In this document: in pieces, positions 35,132 through 45,121 of the stretch
How the letters are laid out: each line of letters starts with the position of its first letter
Position numbering within the stretch: position 1 is the first letter of the stretch
Source of the DNA: CAWGCE01 sp964480915
GTDB taxonomy: Bacteria; Planctomycetota; Planctomycetia; Pirellulales; Pirellulaceae
DNA length: 64,000 nucleotides
Direction: 5' to 3'
NCBI GenBank assembly: GCA_964480915.1
Contig: CAYZRS010000001.1
Location: 1 to 64,000, forward strand
Program-made: the position numbers and the translations under genes
The notes under the pieces: model-generated
Databases searched by the model: none
Seen by the model: the letters and a program-made list of their open reading frames with translations, nothing else
What the model was told of the DNA's origin: nothing

Positions 35132-36007
35132 ATGATTCCGCAAGAGATCTTTCAGAAAATCCGGCACATCCAAATTCGCAGCTCGCACAAGGTCGACGAG
35201 CTGTTAGCCGGTTCGTGGAATTCGGCATTCAAAGGACGTGGCGTTGAGTTCGAAGAGGTTCGCCCCTACCAAGTTGGCGACGACGTCCGCGCGATCGATT
35301 GGAACGTGACGGCCCGGAATGACCAGCCTTTCGTCAAGTTGTTTCGCGAAGAGCGCGAGATGTCGGTGATGCTGTTGGTCGATTTGAGCAAGTCCCAGGA
35401 ATTCGGCACGTCAACTCAGACGAAACGTGAGCTCGTGGCTGAATTAGGGGCGACGTTGGCGCTATCGGCGATTAAGAACAACGATAAGGTCGGCCTGACG
35501 TTGTTTACGAACGCGGTCGAGAAAAGCATCCCGCCGCGCAAAGGTTCGCGACACGTCTTGCGGCTAATTCGCGAATTACTCTATTGCGAACCGATGGGTG
35601 GCGGTACCGATCTGACAACGGCGATCGAACATTTGAATCGGACCAGCAAGCGGCGTTCGGTCGTCTTCTTGATCAGCGATTTTCTCGATACGGGTTTCGA
35701 AAACGTCCTGAAGGTGGCTCGACGGAAACACGATATCGTGCCGATTGTTGTGGCTGATCCCAGAGAGGCCGAGATGCCCAATGTCGGGCTGGTGCGACTG
35801 CGGGACGCTGAAACAGGCGAGACCGTCTCGATCGATACGGCGAGCCGCCGCAATCGAGAACTCTTTCGGCTGCTCAACGTTCAGCAAGCGGAAACGCGTG
35901 ACGCGACTTTTAAGCGTTTACAAATGCAACCGATTCAGATCACAACGGGCGAAGATTTTGTGGAGCCACTACGGCGCTATTTTCGGGCCAGGGAAGGGCG
36001 GAAGTGA
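35132..36007 (+). CDS. DUF58 protein with vWA-like fold (second locus)
   Basis: 291 residues. It begins MIPQEIFQKIRHIQIRSSHKVDELLAGSW, the classic opening of Bat-operon DUF58 proteins. The signature FEEVRPYQVGDDVRAIDWNVTARN follows, then a vWA-like metal site LLVDLSKSQEF that keeps DxSxS. Twelve bases separate the MoxR stop from ATG 35132; two in-frame TTG codons between them are less likely starts. The stop overlaps the next ATG (TGATG). Likely a cytosolic partner of MoxR. Confidence 0.94.
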   Translation: MIPQEIFQKIRHIQIRSSHKVDELLAGSWNSAFKGRGVEFEEVRPYQVGDDVRAIDWNVTARNDQPFVKLFREEREMSVMLLVDLSKSQEFGTSTQTKRELVAELGATLALSAIKNNDKVGLTLFTNAVEKSIPPRKGSRHVLRLIRELLYCEPMGGGTDLTTAIEHLNRTSKRRSVVFLISDFLDTGFENVLKVARRKHDIVPIVVADPREAEMPNVGLVRLRDAETGETVSIDTASRRNRELFRLLNVQQAETRDATFKRLQMQPIQITTGEDFVEPLRRYFRAREGRK

Positions 36008-36975
36008 TGCGGTTTCATATGCTCCATCGCTGCAATTGTGCGATCGTGATCATCTTGACGGTGTTCGCCGCTGGCCGTGCGCAGGCGGCTGAATCGAAGG
36101 TGAGCGTAAGCTTGTCAAAGGAGACAGTCCAGATCGCGGAGCCGTTCGACGTCCACTTCTCGGTCCGTGTCGCGACGGGGAGTCGAGTCGATTTCCCGCC
36201 GATCGGCGAGCGGATGGGAGAGCTGGAGATCGTCCGGCATCGCGATCAATCAGACGTACCGGACGAGGACGACAAGGGAATGCGAGTGTGGAACCGGACG
36301 ATTCGATTGGAAAGTTTAGCCACTGGATCGGTCGAAGTGCCGGCGCAGAATATCTACGTGAGCCAAGGAACGTCGACGGAGATCCTGCGCACCAAGGCGC
36401 AACTTGTCGAAGTGTTGAGCGTACTCGAAGATCGGGCGAACCCGCTGAAGTTTCGCGATCTAAAGGATGCGGTCGAACTGGCAGAATCTGAGTCGGGGGC
36501 TGGTTCATGGAAACGCTGGGCATGGGGCGGGCTGGCCGGGTTGGCAATCGCTGCGACGCTGGTGGGAGTGATCGCGGTTAGGCGCAAGCGACTTCAAATC
36601 ACGCCTCAGGCGTGGGCCAGCCGGCAGTTGTCGCAATTGCGCGCTGACGTCGCCGCTGCCGGTGAGACGCCGCAGATACTAGCTGGACTCGAGTCGACCC
36701 TCAGGATTTACATCGAATCCCAATTTGGTATTCCCGCCACGACGCAGGGTCGAAGTGAATTGACGGCAGCCGTCCGAACGGCGTTGCCGCTGCCTGACGA
36801 TCGAGCAACACCTGAACAGTGCGAGCGCCTGCTGCGGGCAGCAGAGCAAGCGAAATATGCCGGACGTTCGTTTGAAAGAGTCGAGCTGATGCGCTTTATT
36901 GATGATGCCGAGCAAATTGTTCAGCAACTCGAAACGCTCGCCCCAACGCTCGCTGAGAGTGGAGGAGCCGCCTGA
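36007..36975 (+). CDS. Membrane protein with BatD-like and DUF4381-like regions
   Basis: 322 residues. A signal sequence (HRCNCAIVIILTVFAAGRAQA) leads into a short Ig-like domain with VSLSKETVQIAEPFDVHFSVRV, as in BatD proteins. One membrane helix (WAWGGLAGLAIAATLVGVIAV, about 165-187) is followed by a cytosolic helical tail (QAWASRQLSQLRADVAAAGETPQ, YAGRSFERVELMRFIDDAEQ) of the DUF4381 kind. In many Bat operons this small protein sits between DUF58 and BatA. Both ends overlap neighbours as TGATG, so coupling is likely. A GTG at 36004 would add one residue. Confidence 0.82.
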   Translation: MRFHMLHRCNCAIVIILTVFAAGRAQAAESKVSVSLSKETVQIAEPFDVHFSVRVATGSRVDFPPIGERMGELEIVRHRDQSDVPDEDDKGMRVWNRTIRLESLATGSVEVPAQNIYVSQGTSTEILRTKAQLVEVLSVLEDRANPLKFRDLKDAVELAESESGAGSWKRWAWGGLAGLAIAATLVGVIAVRRKRLQITPQAWASRQLSQLRADVAAAGETPQILAGLESTLRIYIESQFGIPATTQGRSELTAAVRTALPLPDDRATPEQCERLLRAAEQAKYAGRSFERVELMRFIDDAEQIVQQLETLAPTLAESGGAA

Positions 36976-38045
36976 TGTTCCATTCGCCTTGGTTCTTGCT
37001 GCTGCTGTTTCTCGTCCCATTCGTCATCTGGCGATTGTTTGGGGCGCAGAGTCGTCCTGCGATACGATTTAGTTCGTTGGCGGTCGCCAAAGCGATGGCT
37101 CCCACTCTGCGGCAGCGATTGTTGTGGTTGCCGAGGGCACTTTCCGTGGCGACGATCGTGCTCTTGATTCTAGCGCTGGCACGGCCTCAGGAAGGACGCG
37201 AACAAACCATCGTCGACAGTGAAGGAATCGCCATCGAAATGGTCGTCGATCGGAGCGGCAGTATGCAGGCGATGGATTTTCAGATTGATGGCGAGCATGT
37301 CGATCGCCTGACGGCGATCAAGAATGTGGCAGGCAAGTTTGTGTTGGGCGAAGAGGAATTGGAAGGGCGGTACAGCGATCTGGTCGGCTTGATTTCGTTT
37401 GCCGGGTTTGCCGACGGGCTGACTCCGCCCACGCTCGACCACAGCTTCCTCGTCGCCAGTTTGAACAAGACGGAGATCGTATCGCAGCGGAGCGAGGATG
37501 GTACGGCGATCGGTGACGCGTTGGCACTCGCGGTTGAAAAGCTCAATGCGCTCGACGATCGTCAGGCTGAAAAAGTGAAAAGCAAGATCATCATTCTGCT
37601 CACGGACGGAGAGAATACGGCCGGTGAATTAGAGCCGGTCGCGGCGGCCGAAATTGCACAGACGATGGGAATCAAGGTCTATGCGATCGGGGTTGGCACG
37701 AAAGGGCGAGCTCCCATGCCGGTCGCGAATCCGTTCACGGGACGGCAAGCCATCCGCTGGGTCGATGTGAATATCGATGAGGAGACACTGAAACAGGTCG
37801 CCGACATCACTGGCGGCAAGTACTTTCGGGCAACCGACACCGACTCGCTGGCAAACGTTTACGCCGAGATTGACCAACTGGAAAAGACGAAGGTCGAAGC
37901 GGATCATTTCGTCGACTATCGCGAGCTGGCCGTGCAGCCGTATCAAGCGGGATTTTTCAAGCTGCCTCCTTTGTTGTTGCTGGCGCTGGTAACGTTCATG
38001 GCGCGGGTCGTCCTGCAGAACACTTGGCTTCGTGAGCTGACCTAG
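36975..38045 (+). CDS. batA: BatA-like vWA membrane protein
   Basis: 356 residues with canonical BatA layout: two N-terminal membrane helices (about 5-22 and 53-70), a vWA domain with intact metal-site motif DRSGSMQ (92-98) and LLTDGENTAG, and a C-terminal membrane helix (LPPLLLLALVTFMARVVLQ). The vWA domain is outside the cytosolic leaflet in family models. It is translated with overlap from the preceding gene and one base ahead of the BatB/C gene. Bat proteins were first linked to oxygen tolerance in Bacteroides; their exact role is still unclear. Confidence 0.93.
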   Translation: MFHSPWFLLLLFLVPFVIWRLFGAQSRPAIRFSSLAVAKAMAPTLRQRLLWLPRALSVATIVLLILALARPQEGREQTIVDSEGIAIEMVVDRSGSMQAMDFQIDGEHVDRLTAIKNVAGKFVLGEEELEGRYSDLVGLISFAGFADGLTPPTLDHSFLVASLNKTEIVSQRSEDGTAIGDALALAVEKLNALDDRQAEKVKSKIIILLTDGENTAGELEPVAAAEIAQTMGIKVYAIGVGTKGRAPMPVANPFTGRQAIRWVDVNIDEETLKQVADITGGKYFRATDTDSLANVYAEIDQLEKTKVEADHFVDYRELAVQPYQAGFFKLPPLLLLALVTFMARVVLQNTWLRELT

Positions 38046-38046
38046 T

Positions 38047-40278
38047 ATGGACATGCAAATCGGCAATCCGGGTTTCGTTTACTTGCTCGCCTGTAGCGTC
38101 GTAGCGCTGGCCTTAGTGATCGGAGCGAGCGTCGTTCGGTCGCGAGCGGCGACCAAGTTCGCGTCCGCGCCGATGCGAAGTTCGCTCTTGCCGACACGAT
38201 CGCTTGCGGTTCGCTGGCTGGCGCCGTTCTGTGTCGTGGCGTGTACGGCATTTCTGGTTCTCGCGTTGCTCGACATTCGCTGGGGAAAGACGACGAGGGA
38301 CGTGCCGCAGAAAGGGATCGAGGTCATGTTTGCACTCGATGTTTCTAGGAGCATGTTGGCCGAAGATGCTGCCCCTAACCGACTCCAACGGGCGAAGCAG
38401 CAAATCAAAGATATGGTGGATGAGATGGCGGGCGATCGAATCGGTCTGGTCGTATTCGCCGGCGAAGCCGACCAGGCGGTACCGCTCACCAGCCACTATG
38501 ACGACTTCAAGCAAATCCTAGACACCGTCGGTCCTCAATCGGTCATGCGGGGCGGATCACGTTTGGGCGCTGCGATTCAAACGGCGGCCGACGGTTTCAT
38601 TGGCAAGACCAACGATCACAAGACGATTGTGCTGTTTACCGACGGCGAAGACCAGGAGAGCCAGCCGGTCAAACTGGCTCGACAACTTCACGCCGGGGAT
38701 GGGACACGAATTTTCACCGTGGGGCTGGGAGACCTCGAACAAGGATCGCGAATCCCAAATGGCGGTGCGCGGCGGGAGGCGTTCGTCGTGCACGAAGGAG
38801 AGCAGGTCTGGTCGAAATTGAACGGACAGATCTTGCGGGCCATCGCAACCGAAACGGAGGGAGCCTACATTCCGGCCGGCACCAAACGTGTTGACATGGC
38901 CGACGTGTATCACGGCTACATCGCGAACGTCGAACAGAGCGAGTTCGAAACGGCGAAGATCAAAGCGTACATTCCGCGGTTTCAGTGGTTTGCCGGCGCA
39001 GCGCTGTCCTTTTTGTTCGTCGAATTGTGGTTGACGACAAGAGCGGGTGATGGGACGCCTCGCAGCGATTCTTTCGCTGGAACTCGCAGTCCGAAGAGCG
39101 AAGAGAGCTCGGAACAGGTGACCGAGCGTGCAGCCCGCCAGCGGCCACTGGTGGGCGCGGCCTCGCTGCTCATTGGTTTGTTGTTTCCCCTGCCGGCAGA
39201 AGCCGAGCCCGATCCGAGTTGGTCAATTCCCCAGCGGATCAATGCGGCGACACGGCTCCTCAAGAATGAACAGTATCCGGAAGCGATTAACGCCTTCAAC
39301 GAAATCGAAGGGGCCGCACAGCATCGTGACGAACTGAACTACAACTCGGCAATCGCCCATTATCGGAACGGTGACTTGGCGGCGGCAGAGGGATTGTTCC
39401 GGAATGCAGCGGCCTCTGCCAATTCACGCTTGGCGGCTGACAGCCGCTTCAATCTTGGCAACAGTCAATATTCACAGGCGCTCGAAATGGCTCAAGCGGA
39501 CGCTACCGCCGCCATCGAGAAACTCAAGTCGGCGGTCGCAAGCTATCGAGGTTCGCTGCGAATCGATCCAGAAAATGCTGATGCGCGAGCCAACATCGAA
39601 TTGGCAGGCCAGCTGATTCGACAGCTGCAGCAGCGTCAGGATCAAGAACAGAAACAGCAACAATCGTCGTCGCCCAACGATAAAACACAAGAAAAACAGG
39701 ACCAGCAGCAGGACGAGCGAGAAGACGAAAGCGGGCAATCATCGGATCAGAATCAACAGCAGACGGGCGATGGCGAAGAAAGCTCGGAAGACCAGAACGA
39801 ATCTGAAGGGAAAGCGGGCGACAGCGAAAACAGCCAAGAAGGCCAAAGAGATGACGCGTCGAAGGAATCGTCCAGCGAGTCGTCGGGCGAACCGTCGTCG
39901 GAAAATGACGATTCGTCCCAAACGCCGTCGAGCCAGGAATCGAATGCGACTGCCGAAGACGATGCCGCTTCCCAGGCTGCTCAGGCAAGCGACGAAGGGG
40001 AGGCGAAGGAAACTGAGTCCACGGGCGATCCGACGCAATCTGAGGATGAGCCCGAGCAACCCACCGACGGCAAATTGACGTCGGAAAATGCCATCGAGGA
40101 AGCGGCTGCCGACGGGAAGACGTCAGCCGTGGGCGTCACGGAGGCAACGGACGGCGCTATGACGAAGGAAGAGGCGCTGAAGATGTTGCAATCGATCCGG
40201 GACCGAGACATGATTCGGCGGCTCCGGCAGCAGCAACGTGAACGGGTGCGACGAATTCCCGTGGAGAAAGACTGGTAA
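38047..40278 (+). CDS. batB: BatB-BatC fusion: vWA membrane protein with TPR and acidic tail
   Basis: 743 residues. The first 330 are a complete BatB: two membrane helices (about 9-29 and 57-76), vWA metal site DVSRSM (98-103), FTDGEDQES, and a closing helix (RFQWFAGAALSFLFVELWL). After a linker and a further hydrophobic stretch (LVGAASLLIGLLFPLPAEA) come TPR-like helices with LNYNSAIAHYRNGDLAAAEGLF and DSRFNLGNSQYSQALEMA, which is BatC content. Next is a long Gln/Glu/Asp/Ser-rich segment (about 535-690) and a short basic tail (MLQSIRDRDMIRRLRQQQRERVRRI). BatC is normally a separate gene, so this is a fusion. The stop shares a base with the next ATG. Confidence 0.9.
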   Translation: MDMQIGNPGFVYLLACSVVALALVIGASVVRSRAATKFASAPMRSSLLPTRSLAVRWLAPFCVVACTAFLVLALLDIRWGKTTRDVPQKGIEVMFALDVSRSMLAEDAAPNRLQRAKQQIKDMVDEMAGDRIGLVVFAGEADQAVPLTSHYDDFKQILDTVGPQSVMRGGSRLGAAIQTAADGFIGKTNDHKTIVLFTDGEDQESQPVKLARQLHAGDGTRIFTVGLGDLEQGSRIPNGGARREAFVVHEGEQVWSKLNGQILRAIATETEGAYIPAGTKRVDMADVYHGYIANVEQSEFETAKIKAYIPRFQWFAGAALSFLFVELWLTTRAGDGTPRSDSFAGTRSPKSEESSEQVTERAARQRPLVGAASLLIGLLFPLPAEAEPDPSWSIPQRINAATRLLKNEQYPEAINAFNEIEGAAQHRDELNYNSAIAHYRNGDLAAAEGLFRNAAASANSRLAADSRFNLGNSQYSQALEMAQADATAAIEKLKSAVASYRGSLRIDPENADARANIELAGQLIRQLQQRQDQEQKQQQSSSPNDKTQEKQDQQQDEREDESGQSSDQNQQQTGDGEESSEDQNESEGKAGDSENSQEGQRDDASKESSSESSGEPSSENDDSSQTPSSQESNATAEDDAASQAAQASDEGEAKETESTGDPTQSEDEPEQPTDGKLTSENAIEEAAADGKTSAVGVTEATDGAMTKEEALKMLQSIRDRDMIRRLRQQQRERVRRIPVEKDW

Positions 40279-43133
40279 TGACTGCAACGGTTCTTCAAAA
40301 GCATTCGTTGGGAATTCTGTGCTGGCTGCTCCTCGTGAGCGGTCACTGGTGCTGGGGGCAGGCACTGTCGACACGAGTGTCGACTCGGGAGACCTATGTC
40401 GGAATGCCGGTGATCTTGCAGATTCAGATTTCGAACCCGCAAGAATTCGATTTGCCCGATCCGCCTCAGATCGATGGCTGTGAAGTGAAAGCCAATGGGG
40501 CTCCATCCCAAAGCCGGCACTTCACGATCATCAATGGGGTCAGAAACGAAAGTCGGACGATCACGATGCAATATTTGATCACGCCGATGGAGGCGGGCGA
40601 ATTCGAAGTTCCTGCATTGGAAGTGAACGTGGACGGCAAGATTCAAAAATCGAAGCCTTTTGCGATTGTTGCCACCAAAAGTGAGACGGGCGATCTGTTG
40701 TTTGTCGAGGTCGCAGGGGAGCAAGAGAAGGTCTACGTCGGCGAGCCACTGGAACTGAAATTGAGCATCTGGATCAAACCGTTCCGCGATCGAACGCAGC
40801 AGGTCAAGTTGACGGAAGGCCAGATGTGGCAGTTGATTTCGGATCAATCGACGTGGGGAAGTTTTTCCGATCGTATGCAGGAAATGGCGACAAATAACCG
40901 ACGGCCCGGTGGCAAAGAGGTATTGCGCGATAATGGGGAGGGCGAAAGGGCGGGCTATTACCAGTATGTGATGAACGCGACCGTCTATCCCACACGAGCC
41001 GGATCGATCGACGCCAGCGACGTAAAAATTGTGGTCAACTATCCGACGGCGCTCGGCAGGTCTCGCGACCCGTTTGAGAATTTCTTTGGTCGGAATTCGC
41101 TCTTGAAGCAAATGATGGATGACGATTTCCTGGGTTCGCCTTTTGGTGGGCAATTGTCGGTCAGCGCGTCGCGTCCCGTGGTGGCGAATGCTAATGTCGA
41201 TGCGACCGAGGTCATTCCGATTCCGATGAAGGATCGACCTGCCGACTATCGCGGCGCCGTGGGCCGATATCAGATTGTGGCCAAATCGGATGCCGATTCG
41301 GTGGCTGCGGGCGATCCGGTGACGTTGCGAATTGGGGTGCAAGGGACCGGGCCGATGGAGCTGGTTCAAGCGCCTCCCTTGGCCGAGATCGAATCGCTGA
41401 CGAACGATTTCAAAGTTGCCGATCAAAACCTGGCCGGTTTTGTCAGAGACGACACGAAAATTTTTGTCACAACGATTCGTCCGCGCCATGAACGGGTGAA
41501 GTCGATTCCGGCGATTCCGTTTAGCTATTTTGATCCAGAGACGGAATCCTTTCAGACAGCCTACAGCGATCCGATTCCGATCCGAGTGGATGCCGCCGAG
41601 ACGTTGTCGATGGATGCGATCGTTAGCAATTCGAGTCGGCCTCGCCGCGATGCGGTGGGTGATCGTCGCGACCCGTCTAAAGCAAAGAGCGGAGCTTCTT
41701 GGTCAGCGAATTTGGAGAATGACCTTTCGGAGGGGGTGCTCGACTCGCAAGAGACAGCTGCTGCTGCCTCCCAGGGGGCTTGGTGGTATTGCACCTTCGT
41801 GCCGCCGATCGTCTGGATGGCGATGGTCATGACACAGGTCGTGCGCCGTATGCTGACTCTTGTGCCCGACTGGCGGCCGCCAGGGAAAGTCTGTTTGACC
41901 CAGATCGAATCGGCCACGCAGCCGGTCGAACTAACGAGTGCGCTGCTGCGTTTGATTGCGAAGCAGATTGGCAAGGTGCCGGAATCAACGTCGCAAGCTG
42001 TCGGGTGGTTGCGAATGGCCGGCATCGGCAATCTGGCCAACGATGTCGAGTCGTTTTTCCACGACGCCGAATCGGATTTTCAAAACGGTCCGGAACTGTC
42101 CAATGAGAAATTTCTGCGAATGCAAACGCGTTGCCACAGCCTGACCGAGTCGTTGGAAACGGCGTTTGCGACGAATTCTCGCCGGGACATTATCAAGTCG
42201 CCTTTCAAGAAAATCGACAAACGATGGACGGCCGGAGTGCTTCTGTTGACGTGCATTGCCGGTGGTCGTTCGGACGCTTTCGGTGACGACGTGGTCAAGG
42301 CCAGAACGCAGTTGTCACGGCAACAGCAATCGTCCATCTTGGCGGAAGCCAATGAGCTTTACTTAGCCGGCCAAGATCAATCGTCATCGGATCGCGCCGA
42401 AGCGAACGACCTGTTTGCGCAGTCAGCCGAGAAGTACCAGCTGCTTTTTGAATCGGGCGTGCGGAATAGTCGGCTGCAAGGAAATCTTGGCAATGCTTAT
42501 CTCCAAAGTGGCCAGTTGGGACGCGCGATCGCTGCCTATCATCGAGCGCTCCGTCACGATCCTCGCAATGGCCAGGCGCAGGCCAATCTGCGGTTCGCCG
42601 AAGCGAGAGTCAGCTCGATGGGTGAGCATGCGGCCAAGTCGCCCCGCGATTCCGAAGTGGCGGGGGCTGTTTCTACGGCCGAGTTGTTCCGGTCGACGAC
42701 CCAACGGCTGGTGGGGCTGATCGGTATGGGAACACTGCGAACGATGCTGGGCGCGGCGTCGCTCCTCTTCTGGGGCCTGCTGATCGCACGCCTGTTCGGG
42801 GTCGGAGGGGGAACCATCCGGTTGGCCGTGCTGCCGCTTGTTTTGTTGATATTCAGTGGCAGTTTGGTTTGGATGGAACAGCCGGATGCAGAATTCCAGC
42901 TGGCGATACTCACCTCGCAGCCCACCGAACTGAGGTTGGGAGATGGTGAGGAGTTCGACGTCGAGCATCGCTTCGAGAACAGCACGGGGCGGCCGGTGAA
43001 GTTAATAGATCGCCGTGGTGATTGGCTCCGAATCAGAACGCCGGATGACCGAGAGGGGTGGATTCCGGCCAATGAAGCGGAACAAATCGACTCACTTGCG
43101 CCGGATGTGACCGATTATCGCTCAAATGAATGA
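40278..43133 (+). CDS. batD: BatD-BatE fusion: oxygen-tolerance protein with TPR and SH3-like tail
   Basis: 951 residues. A signal peptide (LGILCWLLLVSGHWCWG) leads into Ig-like BatD repeats (about 30-450) with TRETYVGMPVILQIQISNP and VYVGEPLELKLSIWI, then a membrane helix near 500-520 and a cytosolic helical region with RRMLTLVPDWRPP. After another hydrophobic segment (AGVLLLTCIAGGRSDAFG) come TPR-like helices (LQGNLGNAYLQSGQLGRAIAAYHRALRHDP), two membrane helices, and a final SH3-like domain (KLIDRRGDWLRIRTPDDREGWIPANEA). The latter half is BatE architecture. It is the last gene of the locus. Confidence 0.9.
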   Translation: MTATVLQKHSLGILCWLLLVSGHWCWGQALSTRVSTRETYVGMPVILQIQISNPQEFDLPDPPQIDGCEVKANGAPSQSRHFTIINGVRNESRTITMQYLITPMEAGEFEVPALEVNVDGKIQKSKPFAIVATKSETGDLLFVEVAGEQEKVYVGEPLELKLSIWIKPFRDRTQQVKLTEGQMWQLISDQSTWGSFSDRMQEMATNNRRPGGKEVLRDNGEGERAGYYQYVMNATVYPTRAGSIDASDVKIVVNYPTALGRSRDPFENFFGRNSLLKQMMDDDFLGSPFGGQLSVSASRPVVANANVDATEVIPIPMKDRPADYRGAVGRYQIVAKSDADSVAAGDPVTLRIGVQGTGPMELVQAPPLAEIESLTNDFKVADQNLAGFVRDDTKIFVTTIRPRHERVKSIPAIPFSYFDPETESFQTAYSDPIPIRVDAAETLSMDAIVSNSSRPRRDAVGDRRDPSKAKSGASWSANLENDLSEGVLDSQETAAAASQGAWWYCTFVPPIVWMAMVMTQVVRRMLTLVPDWRPPGKVCLTQIESATQPVELTSALLRLIAKQIGKVPESTSQAVGWLRMAGIGNLANDVESFFHDAESDFQNGPELSNEKFLRMQTRCHSLTESLETAFATNSRRDIIKSPFKKIDKRWTAGVLLLTCIAGGRSDAFGDDVVKARTQLSRQQQSSILAEANELYLAGQDQSSSDRAEANDLFAQSAEKYQLLFESGVRNSRLQGNLGNAYLQSGQLGRAIAAYHRALRHDPRNGQAQANLRFAEARVSSMGEHAAKSPRDSEVAGAVSTAELFRSTTQRLVGLIGMGTLRTMLGAASLLFWGLLIARLFGVGGGTIRLAVLPLVLLIFSGSLVWMEQPDAEFQLAILTSQPTELRLGDGEEFDVEHRFENSTGRPVKLIDRRGDWLRIRTPDDREGWIPANEAEQIDSLAPDVTDYRSNE

Positions 43134-43595
43134 TTTGCCATTGGCGTGCCAGCTGCGCGGACGTACTCTTATGGGAGACACGGGCACGTTCACAGACCCG
43201 ATTGTTGAATAGGTTGGGAGAGATGAGACACGCAGCTGATAAGCAAGCGTCGTCCCGACCGGCGAGATCAATGCTGAGTTAGGTCTTCAGTTTCTCGCTA
43301 GGCGAAGTCGAATTTCGCCATTGCCGCTCACTTGAGATCGTGTTGATCGTATGGGTGGGCAGGCTCGCGTCGCGAAGGCGCACCGAATTTCGTGACTGTT
43401 CTTGTTGGTCCGAAATCCTGGAGTTGGAGTCGAACGGGTGAATTCCAATCGACGAGACTCCTAAACACTTACAGACGTCATGCGCGGCCCTCGTTTGCAG
43501 TTTGGCGTACACCCTCCAACTCAATACAGCTCGAATCTTTACCGATTCGTCGTTCGGCCGCTCGAATTGTCGGCCCGACAGAAAAGAGAATCAGA
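43134..43595. other. Intergenic region between batD/E and the DEAD-box helicase gene
   Basis: About 460 bp without a supported gene. The helicase frame is open from 43392, but the residues before 43596 are unlike any DEAD-box protein. Many cold-regulated helicase genes carry long leaders, and this span could be one, but no known cold-box motif was recognised. No terminator with a U-tract was seen after the Bat operon. Confidence 0.5.
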
Positions 43596-44945
43596 TTGAA
43601 TAGTTTTGCAGATATGGAATTGATCGACCCGCTGAAAAAGGCCTTGGCGGAGCTCCAATACAAACGACCGACTCCGATCCAGGCGCAGACAATCCCCGCC
43701 GCGGTTGACGAGCGCGACATCTTAGGATGTGCTCAAACGGGGACTGGAAAGACGGCCGCGTTTGCCTTGCCGATCTTGGATTACCTCGGATACGAGAAAC
43801 CGAAGGTCCGTCCGAATCGTCCGCTGGCGCTGGTGATGGCGCCGACTCGGGAACTGGCCATTCAGATTGGCGATAGTTTTCGCGAGTACGGGAAGCACAT
43901 TCGTTTCTCGCAAGCGCTGGTCTATGGCGGGGTAGGGCAGGGCAAGCAGGTCAGTGCGCTACGAGGCGGTGCGTCCGTTTTGATTGCCACGCCTGGACGT
44001 CTACAGGACTTGATGGATCAAGGACATGTTCACCTTTCCGAAGTGAAAATCTTCGTTCTTGACGAGGCCGATCGGATGCTCGACATGGGCTTCCTGCCAG
44101 CGCTGAAGAAGATCATTGCCAAGTTACCCAAGGAGCGGCAGTCGATGTTCTTTTCGGCAACGATGCCACCCAAAATCCGCGACCTGTCGTCGCAGCTGCT
44201 TTACGATCCGGTATCGGTCAATGTCACGCCAAAATCGACAAGCGTGAAGGCCATCAAGCAAACCGTGCGGATGGTCGAGAAGACCAACAAGTTGACGGCG
44301 CTGTGCGAAGTGCTTTCGTCGGATGATTTGGATCGAGCCATCGTGTTCAGCCGGACAAAGCATGGCGCGAACAAACTGTGCAAGAAACTCGATCGAGTCG
44401 GAATCGCCGCCTTGGCCATTCATGGGAATAAGTCTCAGAATGCGCGGCAGCAAGCATTAGAGGCCTTCCGCAGCAAGAAAGTGTCGGTGCTCGTTGCGAC
44501 CGATGTCGCGGCGCGGGGGATTGATATCGACGGAGTGACGCATGTCGTTAATTTTGACATGCCGGTCGAACCAGAAAGTTACGTGCATCGGGTTGGCCGC
44601 ACCGGTCGCGCCGGGGCCAACGGAATCGCCATCTCGTTCTGCACCGCTGATGAACGGGGCGAGTTGCGTGCGATTGAGAAGTTGATCCGTCAGAAACTGG
44701 AAGTGGAACAGATCGATCCTGACTTCAAAGAACCGGCTCCCGTGCCCAAATCGGCAACGGCCGGTAATGGAAGCCCTGACAATCGGCGCCGCTCTCGACG
44801 CCCGCGGAAGAAGTCGAAGGCACGCGCAAAATCGACATCTGCGGCGTCCTCACCGAGGAAGTCGACAACGGGCAATGGGCAAGCGGCCACTGCGAGCAAG
44901 GCACCGGTGAAGAAAAAGAAGAGCAAGTACCGTCGAGCCGTTTAG
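43596..44945 (+). CDS. DEAD-box ATP-dependent RNA helicase
   Basis: 449 residues from TTG 43596 (MNSFADMELIDPLKKALAEL); an ATG at 43614 is the alternative. All helicase motifs are intact: Q-motif RPTPIQAQTIP, motif I AQTGTGKT (46-53), Ia PTRELA, Ib TPGR, II DEAD (156-159), III SAT (187-189), then VATDVAARGIDIDGV and HRVGRTGRAG in the second RecA domain. The C-terminal 65 residues are a basic Lys/Arg/Ser/Pro-rich tail, as in RhlE-type proteins acting on rRNA or in RNA degradation. It has its own leader, so it is probably a single-gene unit. It converges with the TPR-sulfotransferase gene. Confidence 0.95.
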   Translation: MNSFADMELIDPLKKALAELQYKRPTPIQAQTIPAAVDERDILGCAQTGTGKTAAFALPILDYLGYEKPKVRPNRPLALVMAPTRELAIQIGDSFREYGKHIRFSQALVYGGVGQGKQVSALRGGASVLIATPGRLQDLMDQGHVHLSEVKIFVLDEADRMLDMGFLPALKKIIAKLPKERQSMFFSATMPPKIRDLSSQLLYDPVSVNVTPKSTSVKAIKQTVRMVEKTNKLTALCEVLSSDDLDRAIVFSRTKHGANKLCKKLDRVGIAALAIHGNKSQNARQQALEAFRSKKVSVLVATDVAARGIDIDGVTHVVNFDMPVEPESYVHRVGRTGRAGANGIAISFCTADERGELRAIEKLIRQKLEVEQIDPDFKEPAPVPKSATAGNGSPDNRRRSRRPRKKSKARAKSTSAASSPRKSTTGNGQAATASKAPVKKKKSKYRRAV

Positions 44946-45121
44946 CAAAGCCGGCTTTCTGTTTTGGGGATGAAGGGCTCGCTCTGTTTCTTGTCTCTGT
45001 CGCTTTCCGTTGGCTCGGGATTGGCGGGGGCTGGCCTCTGCGCATGATTGATCACGCAGCGCCAGCATGATCGGTTCATTCCTAAGAAGCCTTGGCGGCA
45101 CTCCGGTTCCCACGCCGTCAC

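Noticed and set aside
39981..41489. A 502-codon open frame on the minus strand within the Bat genes
   Set aside because: It lies antisense to two well-recognised proteins, has no signature or start signal, and is rich in Arg and His as expected of a shadow frame in this composition.
43425..43480. A stretch on the minus strand resembling the 3' end of a tRNA or tmRNA (GTTCGACTCC-like)
   Set aside because: The flanking five bases on each side of the putative T-loop do not pair and no acceptor stem or other arms can be drawn.
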